64,000 nt of DNA from positions 189,873 through 253,872 of the forward strand of contig JAKUCV010006825.1 of the NCBI GenBank assembly GCA_028386065.3, in the 5' to 3' direction. The position numbers and the translations under genes are program-made. Every line of letters starts with the position of its first letter. Position 1 is the first letter of the stretch. Below the pieces are notes generated by a model. It had not been told where the DNA came from. It searched no databases and worked only from the letters and a program-made list of their open reading frames with translations. This document shows positions 56,203 through 64,000 of this stretch, one piece after another. Source of the stretch: Turnera subulata. Its lineage: Eukaryota > Streptophyta > Magnoliopsida > Malpighiales > Passifloraceae.

Positions 56203-58701
56203 TGTAACAGCCCGGGTAAAAATTTCATATTTTACCGGGACTGTAAAAGCTTTGTACAGTAATTTATCCTGTAAAATAATCTTGGGAAATTATTTTAAAG
56301 TAAATTATGCATCGGATTCTAAAACCAACTCTTGCCCCACGTTCTAGATTTCTTTGCGGATTTTACGGACCAAAGTTGGTATTTTTCGGGCCCAGGAATC
56401 TTAAGAAAAGTCAGGTTTAACCTTAAAAGGACGGACCGGAAATAAAGTAAAGTGGGTATTTTAGTTATTTGCTGGTCCGGATAGTACCCGGCTGAGAGTG
56501 CACATCACGCATGCACCATATTTTTCTCCCATTCACGTCACCGCTTACGCATCTTCTTCTTCCTCGGGAAGCTGCTCCCGACACCTTCTTCTTTCCCGGG
56601 AAGAAAGAGCCACTCCTTGTCTCTCACACTTCACCTTTCTCAGCCTATAAAAGGCACCCCTACCTGCATGCTCGACACGTCAAAACCAGAAAAACCAAAC
56701 CAGTATAGCTTTGAACCTTTTTTCTGCACTGCCTTTTGCCAGTTTTTCCCAGCTTCACTAAATCAAAAAAAATAATAAGAAAAAGAAAAAAAGAGAAAAG
56801 AAACACACACACGCTCGAGCCCATCTCTTCTCCTTCTCCTCCCTCACGCTCACGCCGACCACCCGACACCAACACCATCGGCACTCGCCGCTTCCCCATC
56901 ATGCTCTTCACCGTCGCGTCGCCAGCCCAGTAGCCGAGTGCCGTCGTTGTCTTCTTCCTCGAGCCACCCTCCGCCGAGTGCTCGTTCGTCGCTGCAATTA
57001 CCGGGGACGTCCACTGTCGCGCCTCCACCTTCGCGAGAACCGACCCGAGCAAGCTCGCCGCCTCGCGTTGCCACCCCTGCACCGCTCCCCGCATCGCCGC
57101 TGGCTTGCTGTTCGCGCGCCGCCGCTGCATCGCCTAGGTGAGTGAGGTTGAAGAAGACCCAGCCCGTTTTTGTAGTCGGGTCGTGGCCGGGCCGGGTTGA
57201 CCCGACGGGTCCTTGGCCTGGGCTCAAGGCCTGGGCTTTTCACTTGGGCCTGGGTTCTTGGTTAGCTGGGCCTAGTGCTGTGCCGGGCCTGCTGGCACTG
57301 TTCACGGGCCCAGTCCAGTAAAAAAAAGGAAAATATAAATACAAAAAATCTGGAAAATTATAAATAATCCTATGGAATTAATTTTGGAAAAAGAGAATAA
57401 TTATTTTATGAAGACAAATTTTGGAAAGGGTATTATCAAGTAGTAATACCGGAGTAATAACCGGATATAATTACGGTATAATATTTCCGGCCTATGTTAT
57501 CAAATGGTGAATGATGATGATAATAGAGTATAAACCGGGATAAGTAATCGAGTAGTATATATCGTATCATTTGCATATCAATTATTTGTGCATTTATGTG
57601 AGTATGTCATTATTTGTTATATAGGAGTTGATACCGAGCAGTTCCTTGAGGAACCGGCCTTGGATCCTAATGAAGAGGCTCAGAACTGAAAACCGGCTAA
57701 GGTGAGGATGGACTGACTTAATATGTGCCTATTGCTCTGTTGGGTGTGTTTTGTTGTTTGATTGAATCGCTGAGTTGTGATATTTTTGCTATAGTTTTAT
57801 GATGATATGGAATTGTTGTTGGTTGGATGTGAGTTTGGTTATTAACAGGGGATGGCCTGTTAACTGTTGATAAGAGGAATAACTTGTGATTATGTGATGA
57901 TGATGATAAGTGTCATGTGATAAGTAGTGTTACGACTGTGGTTAGAGAACTATTCTGTGGTGGCCATGACCTGTTTGTTGTTGGCATGTTGATGCCGGTT
58001 GTTATTGGGGTGTTGACCCCGGGTTATGGATTTGGGGATGTTGATCCCGGTTATGGTTATGGTTTAGGTATGGCACCCGGAATAGGCCGATGACCAAGTG
58101 TGACCCTAGCTTATCCGTGACAGGGCCCTGAAGATAAAATTGGAATTTAATTAAAGTCTTTTAGCCTTTGCTCAATCAAGTTGTGGATGATCCTTTGTGA
58201 TATCTGTTTTGCATCCTTGAGTTTATAGTGCTGCATGTTTATGATGTCCATGATTGTACTTAAATGTACCGGTGAGCACTTCGGACTCATCCCTCACCTA
58301 CGGGCTGTCATCCCGTAGGAAGAGTTTGCTCGTAGTACAGGTACGACCGGCTGCTGTATTCTCTCCACCTGTTCCCCGGATCCATACACCGTTGCATGTG
58401 CATAGAGTCTTCCGCTGTTGTTTGTTGCTTTTGTTGCTGTTTCATATTTCCGCTGCTGCTGATATTTTGTTCATATGTCTTTGAGGCTGCTTTTCGCTCT
58501 GCCTCTGTTGCTTGCTTCTTCCTCTGCCGTTCTTGGTTTGAGAGCCGTGTGCTGATGTTTAATGGTCCCCGAGTAGGGTGACGGATGTTGTATTGATATT
58601 TCAGATGTATATACGTATTGTGATGTACTGCTTGCTCTATCAATAAGAATAGTTTCGGCACGTGTTTACCGTGCATGGTAAATACGGGTCGGGACGTTTC
58701 A
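56203..58701 (+). repeat. 5' LTR of a gypsy element
   Basis: Begins TGTAACAGCCCGGGTAAAA, ends CGGGACGTTTCA, 2499 bp. It is related to the LTRs at 29380-32539 and to both minus-oriented solo LTRs. Only two degenerate units of the GTTGATCCC repeat remain (about 58005-58050). Contains AAGGTGAGGATGG, conserved in all LTR copies here. Confidence 0.92.
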
Positions 58702-58825
58702 TTTTGGTAGCGGAGCGGGCAGTAGGTCCTAGAGAAATATTTGTGAGTTGTGATTGTTTGATTGTGCATAGTCTGTCATGAGTAACAAATTTGCATGCAT
58801 AAACATGTTCATATAGATACGACGA

Positions 58826-60164
58826 ATGGATCCGGTTGGAGGAACTCAGCATGCTGGAGGTCGCCCAGACGATGATCAGGTATCGGTAGATCAACCGCAT
58901 CTAGACGCAGAAATCCCAGAGCTCGATCCAAGGCACCTTTGGAGGATATGAGGCAGACTCTGAATGCGGTGACTAGGATTCTCCAAAGGCAGGAGGCCAG
59001 AGATGCTTGAAGGGAAAACGAGGGGCCTGTTGAGGACCCAGTGTACACGAAGCTGACTAAGCTTGGGGCTGAGTATTTCGAGGGTAATGTTACCGTACAG
59101 GCTGCAGATGAGTGGCTCAGGCAGTTCAACCGGGTGATGATGAAGCTACGGTGCAGAAACGACAAGTGGGCCGGATATGCTGCCGCGATGTTCAAAGGAG
59201 TTGCTGCTGACTGGTGGGAATCTGTTACCAGAGACATGCCGACACCTATTGTCATGCCATGGACTGAGTTTACAGAGATGTTCCGAAGAAAGTTCGTTAT
59301 AGAAGCCTATCAGGATCAGCTGAAATGGGAGTTCCTGGCGTTGCAACAAGGGCCTGAGCAGACAGTTAATGATTATGAGATCAAGTTCACCCGCCTCTCC
59401 AACTATGCCAGGGAGTTTGTGCCCAACCAGGAAACCAAATGCAAGAGATTCTAGGATGGTCTTCGACTTGGTATCCAGGCAGTCATGGGGTGCAAGGTCT
59501 CTGCAACATACCAGGAGATGTTGTCAGATGCCCTGAGAGCCGAGATCATCTGGCTGGGTAATGAGAAGGAACAGCGGGAGATCCGAAAGAGAAAGACTGC
59601 CTAGAGTTCTGGGGGACAGAATAAGAAATTCAGACACAGGCCAACCGACCAGGGTTTGGGCAGACCCGTTCTATGCCAGTGGGCGAGGGTCGAGGATGGA
59701 ATAATTACAACAACAACCGAGGTAGTTCCTGGGTTCAGTTTGGAGGGATTACATCTGTAGATACTCGCCCTCGTTACACCACAGGAAGATGCTTCGAGTG
59801 TAACGAAGTTGGCCATTACCGGTCAAGCTGTCCTAAGTTGGGAAGATCCGGAGGTGTGGCTCCCGCACAGACAGTGCAAGCATCAGTAGCCAGTGTTCCC
59901 AGGGGTTCTGGAGTTGGCCGAGGCCGAGGACGTGGTAATGAGAACCCCTCCGCAAGAACTCAATCTGGTGCTAATCAGAGTACAACTGTTCATAGAGCTT
60001 TTGTCATTACCGCAGAAGAAGACCCTGACGATGCTCAAGTGATAGCAGGTATCTTTACAGTACATAATAATGTTGCATTCACATTAGTTGATCCTGGAGC
60101 TACTCATTCTTTTATAGCTCAAACCTATGCCATGCAACATAACAGTGAAGACACCGCTAGATAA
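58826..60164 (+). pseudogene. Gypsy gag and zinc knuckle, protease start
   Basis: ATG 58826 (MDPVGGTQHAGGRPDDDQ). A one-base deletion near 58932 and a TGA at 59008 are both revealed by the intact second copy at 63476. The gag core is at 59041-59454 (AAAMFKGVAADWWESVTRDM, RRKFVIEAYQDQLKWEF), ended by TAG where the family has GAG. Zinc knuckle CFECNEVGHYRSSC lies in 59673-60164, followed by the protease motif DPGATHSF (family DSGATHSF). Non-functional. Confidence 0.9.
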
Positions 60165-60314
60165 GCCGATGAGGATTAGATTACCTGCATGAGTGATAAT
60201 AAGGCTAGATAGAGTTTCTAAGGATGTACCGTTGGTGTACAGGAACGAAACCTTTCCTGCCCAACTCATCGTTATGAACATGGGAGGATTTGATATAATC
60301 CTAGGCATGGATTT

Positions 60315-62151
60315 GTGAAGTATCGAGCTTTGGTGGATTGCCGAGCTAAACAGGTGATGCTGACACCCACCGAAGACCGGTCAGTTATCTTGTCTGGAGT
60401 AGGGAGAGCTGCAACCACATGTAGTATCTTTGCTACTCAAGGCTACGGAATGAAGCAGAAAGGTCCAGATGGTTTGTTGACCCATATCAGAAGTAATGGA
60501 ACACAAAACCCTACCCTGGAAGATATACCAGTGGTTAAGGAGTTTGCTGAAGTTTTTCTAGATGATTTACCAGGTTTGCCACCCGTTAGAGAAGTTGAGT
60601 ATACCATCGACTTAGTGCCAGGAGTGGCACCTATCTCGATGGCACCATACTGGATGCCAACAGTAGAACTCCGGGAGTTGAAGAAACAGCTTGACGAGCT
60701 GCTGGAAAAAGGATTCATCAGACCTAGTACCTCACCATGGGTGCACCAGTGTTGTTCGTAACAAAGAAGGATGGTAGTCTTCGGATGTGTGTGGACTACC
60801 AGCAGATTAACAATGTGACGATCAAGAACAAGTATCTGTTACCAAGGATTGATGATCTCTTTGATCAGCTTCAAGGAGCAACGGTGTTCTCTAAGATTGA
60901 TCTCCGATCAGGTTATCACCAGGTCAGGATTGCAGAGAAGGACATACCAAAGACAGCCTTCCGCACTCGGTATGGCCACTTTGAGTTCACGGTGGTACCT
61001 CTCGGTTTGACCAATGCACCGACAGTATTCATGTGCTTGATGCACTTGGTGCTAAATGAGTTTTTGGATAAGTTTGTTGTAGTCTTTATTGATGATATTC
61101 TCATCTATTCCAAGAGCAAGGAGGAGCATGAAGAGCATCTAAGGATAGTGCTCCAGAGGTTACGAGAGAAGTAGTTATATGCCAAATTCAGCAAGTGTGA
61201 ATTTTGGCTTGAAGAAGTTTTCTTTCTTGGACATGTAGTAAGCGAGATGGAATAAAAGTGGATCCCGCAAAAGTTAAAGCTGTTCTGGATTGGGAACCTC
61301 CTAAGAATGTGTCCGAAGTCAGAAGTTTTCTTGGCCTTGCAGGATACTATCGGAGGTTTATTGAAGGATTTTCCTTATTGGCCAGTCCCATGACTAAGCT
61401 ATTAAGGAAAGAACAAGCTTTTATTTGGAATCCAAATTGCCAACGGAGTTTTGAAGAGCTTAAGAAGAAATTAACCACGACACCTGTTCTGGCAGTGCCT
61501 AAGCCAGGGGTGGAGTATATCTTGTTTTGTGATGCATCAGGTCTTGGTTTAGGAGCCGTACTGATGCAAGAAGGACAAGTAATTGCCTATGTCTCTAGGC
61601 AGTTAAGACCTCATGAAAAGAACTACCCAACACATGACTTAGAGATGGCAGCTGTAATCTTGGCTCTGAAGATTTGGAGTCACCACTTGTTTGGAGAGAA
61701 GTGTCGGATCTTCATTGACCATAAAAGCCTTAAGTACATCATGACCCAAAAGGAGCTTAATATGCGACAAAGACGCTGGGTTAAGTTGCTTAATGATTAT
61801 GATTGCACCATCGAGTATCACCCAGAAAAGGTCAATGTGGTAGCTGATGCATTGAGCCGAAAACAACTAGAGAATGTTTCCACTAAATACTTGATATCCT
61901 CACTTATCGAGTTAAGGAGGATGGGAGCTTGCTTGATAGTGGATGACACCGGAGCCTTGTTAGCACACATAAGTGTCAAGTCGAACCTAAGAGGATGGAT
62001 AGTAGAGCTACAGGATGGAGATCCTGACTTGCTCAAGTTAAAGGAGGGAGTAAGAAGCGGAAAAGAAGATAAGTTCCGCATAGCTGAGGATGGAGCTTTG
62101 ATGATTGGGGAACGAGTATGTGTACCCAAAGTTGGTGATTTGCGTAGATAG
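60315..62151 (+). pseudogene. Gypsy RT and RNase H
   Basis: RT blocks: SPW, then after a one-base slip near 60737 [53 protein letters not shown] (FIDD catalytic). A TAG near 61172 and a frameshift before 61258 follow. RNase H continues at 61258-62151 ([57 protein letters not shown]), ending at TAG 62149. Confidence 0.92.
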
Positions 62152-63078
62152 ATTCTGGAAGAGGGACATATGACACCATATGCGATGCATCCTGGAAGTA
62201 CCAAGATGTATCAGAATCTAAAGAGCCATTATTGGTGGCCTCGTATGAAGAAGGACGTAGCTGAGTATGTTGCAAGATGCATTACTTGCCAGCAAGTGAA
62301 GGCCGAGCATCAAGATCCAGTTGGTCAGATGCGATCTTTAACAATACCGGAATGGAAGTGGGAGATGATCACCATGGATTTTGTAGTTGGGTTACCAGTG
62401 ACTCGAAGGCAACATGATGCTATTTGGGTCATTGTAGATCGACTGACAAAATCGTCACATTTCCATCCTATCCGCCAGACTGATACCATGGACATGTTGG
62501 TGGGAAAGTATGTTGCTGAGATTGTGAGACTATATGGTATTCCAAAGTCCATAGTCTCAGATAGATATCCGAGGTTCACATCACGATTCTGGAAGAGCTT
62601 ACAAGTTGCGATGGGGACAAAGTTGAGCTTTAGTACAGCCTTCCACCCACAGACAGACGGACAGTCCGGGAGGACTATACAGACGCTGGAGGATATGCTT
62701 AGAGCATGCACACTTAACTTTCGTGGGAGTTGGGATAAGTATTTACCTTTGGCTGAGTTTGCTTATAACAATGGCTACCATTCCAGTATTGGTATGCCGC
62801 CTTTTGAAGCTCTCTACGGAAGGAAGTGTAGAAGTCCAGTTTGCTGGGATGAAGAAGGTCTACGGCAGATTATTGGCCCAGAGTTGGTCAAGCAAACAGT
62901 TGATAAGATTCAAACAGTAAAGCAGTGCATGAAAGCTGCCCAAGACCGGCAGAAGAGTTATGCCGATAAATACCGACGTGAGATGGAGTATAACGTTGGT
63001 GAGAAGGTTTTCCTCAGAGTTGCACCTTGGAAGGGTGTGATCAGGTTCGGTAAGAAGGGAAAGCTGAGCCCGAAAGCT
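62152..63078 (+). pseudogene. Gypsy integrase, catalytic Glu replaced by Gly
   Basis: Zinc finger HYWWPRMKKDVAEYVARC, core with MDFVVGLP, IVSDRYPRFTSRFWKS and [16 protein letters not shown]. The third catalytic residue, Glu in the family motif QSER, is Gly here (codon GGG). The C-terminal GPY and chromodomain parts are missing. The frame runs on into LTR sequence at 63079, giving a meaningless tail to 63231. Confidence 0.9.
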
Positions 63079-63351
63079 GTTTGTTGCTGTTTCATATTTC
63101 CGCTGCTGCTGATATTTTGTTCATATGTCTTTGAGGCTGCTTGTCGCTCTGCCTCTGTTGCTTGCTTCTTCCTCTGCCATTCTTGGTTTGAGAGTCGAGT
63201 GCTGATGTTTAATGGTCCCCGAGTAGGGTGACGGATGTTGTATTGATATTTCAAATGTATATACTTATTGTGATGTACTGCTTGCTCTATCAATAAGAAT
63301 GGTTTCGGCACGTGTTTACCGTGCATGGTAAATACGGGTCGGGACGTTTCA
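63079..63351 (+). repeat. Truncated LTR of a second gypsy copy
   Basis: Matches the last about 270 bp of the LTR ending at 58701 (CATATTTCCGCTGCTGCTG to CGGGACGTTTCA). It is fused directly to integrase sequence, so a deletion removed the end of pol and about 2.2 kb of LTR. Confidence 0.92.
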
Positions 63352-63796
63352 TTTTGGTAACGGAGCGGGCAGTAGGTCCTAGGGAAATATGTGTGAGTTG
63401 TGGTTGTTTGATTGTGCATAGTCTGTCATGAGTAACAAATTTGCATGCATAAACATGTTCATATAGATACGACGAATGGATCCGGTTGGAGGAACTCAGC
63501 ATGCTGGAGGTCGCCCAGACGATGATCAGGTATCGGTAGATCAACCGCATCTAGATGCGAACATCCCAGAGCTCGATCCAATGGCACCTTTGGAGGATAT
63601 GAGGCAGACTTTGAATGCGGTGACTAGGATTCTCCAAAGGCAGGAGGCCAGAGATGCCCGAAGGGAAAACGAGGGGCCTGTTGAGGACCCAGTGTACACG
63701 AAGCTGACTAAGCTTGGGGCTGAGTATTTCGAGGGTAATGTTACCGTACAGGCTGTAGATGAGTGGCTCAGGCAGTTCAACCGGGTGATGATGAAG
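63352..63796 (+). pseudogene. Second gypsy copy: primer-binding site and gag N-terminus
   Basis: TGGTAACGGAGC at about 63355, then gag from ATG 63476 (MDPVGGTQHAGGRPDDDQ). The frame is intact through LRQFNRVMMK, better preserved than the first copy, until a new element inserts at 63797. Confidence 0.9.
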
Positions 63797-64000
63797 TGAT
63801 GCGTGCTTTCCTGCAAGTGCACAGGGTCAATGTAGTACTTATCAAGGTCGTATCCACAGGGACTGGGTGGAATTAATTTTACTTCAATTTCGAACTAACT
63901 AGACTGGAGAACGATTAAACAAGGGGTGAATTTGACGAATAATGGTAGAGAAATAAAAGCAAGCAGTAAAATAAATGTAATAAGAATTTAACTGAGGAAG
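63797..64000. mobile_element. Start of another LTR-type element (runs off the window)
   Basis: Gag sequence breaks at ATGATGAAG and continues TGATGCGTGCTTTCCTGC, with TATCAAGGTCGTATCCACAG following, a phrase common near the ends of plant LTR retrotransposons. The break against the first gag copy (59142) fixes the insertion point. Family and orientation are unresolved. Confidence 0.6.

Larger units (their letters stand above)
58702..63078 (+). mobile_element. Decayed Ty3/gypsy internal region, truncated in pol
   Basis: Primer-binding site TGGTAGCGGAGC at 58705-58716, then gag, zinc knuckle, protease, RT, RNase H and integrase in gypsy order on the plus strand. It stops at KKGKLSPK (63078) where a fragment of an LTR begins abruptly. 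At least two frameshifts and several stops show it is dead. Confidence 0.92.

Noticed and set aside
62958..63419. Minus-strand ORFs at 58308-58769 and 62958-63419 that resemble each other
   Set aside because: Their similarity comes from the shared LTR end on the opposite strand. They are not conserved as proteins.

Overview
This is a plant nuclear genome window from a TE-rich eudicot. The evidence is three intron-containing 11S (legumin-type) seed globulin genes, a tau-class glutathione S-transferase relic, and large Ty3/gypsy, Ty1/copia and LINE elements with plant signatures. I cannot name the species from sequence alone. The only genes that look functional are the three 11S globulins: gene A (minus, 7599-9376), gene B (plus, 11685-13502) and gene C (plus, 35555-37356). 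A and B are head to head. B and C are a tandem duplicate pair, including about 0.7 kb of promoter DNA, now pushed about 21 kb apart by transposon insertions. Each has four exons, a signal peptide, an Asn-Gly processing site and a TATA box, with an RY-type CATGCA seed element upstream. They would be co-expressed in maturing seeds and assemble as vacuolar storage hexamers.

Region by region. 1-1492: 5' part of a copia element (minus) with intact gag and its LTR, inserted at the third codon or so of a GST gene. 1493-6586: the broken GST, itself split by a 4.3 kb transposon-like insert (about 2200-6505) that carries fragments of a dynamin-related gene and of a polyprenyl (solanesyl) diphosphate synthase gene. 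7599-13580: globulins A and B. 14965-15349: a hAT-type MITE with 8-bp target duplication (TSD). 15623-22535: a three-level nest: Mutator-like element (9-bp TSD), containing a LINE (12-bp TSD), containing a copia solo LTR (5-bp TSD). 23329-34493: TIR elements plus a gypsy solo LTR (minus) that was invaded by a non-autonomous gypsy-like element lacking gag-pol but carrying two antisense ORFs. 34711-34846: a SINE with 16-bp TSD. 35555-37420: globulin C. 38450-51641: a second three-level nest: gypsy solo LTR (TSD CTGTT), containing a complete chromodomain gypsy element (TSD ATAAC), containing another solo LTR (TSD TCTTG), with an assembly gap at 43312-44028. 52550-56200: AT-rich tandem duplications with an unusual array of 27-nt exon-like units. 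56203-63796: a decayed gypsy element joined to part of a second copy, then a new LTR starting at 63797 and running out of the window.

The most unusual signals are: (1) strictly spaced doublets of the palindrome AACATCGATGTT inside two different copia LTRs; (2) the gag-pol-less LTR element with two promoter-bearing antisense ORFs, one joining an unknown N-terminal region to a truncated LINE-type endonuclease domain; (3) the duplicated 27-nt microexon-like array; and (4) a GST gene dissected by two independent transposons.
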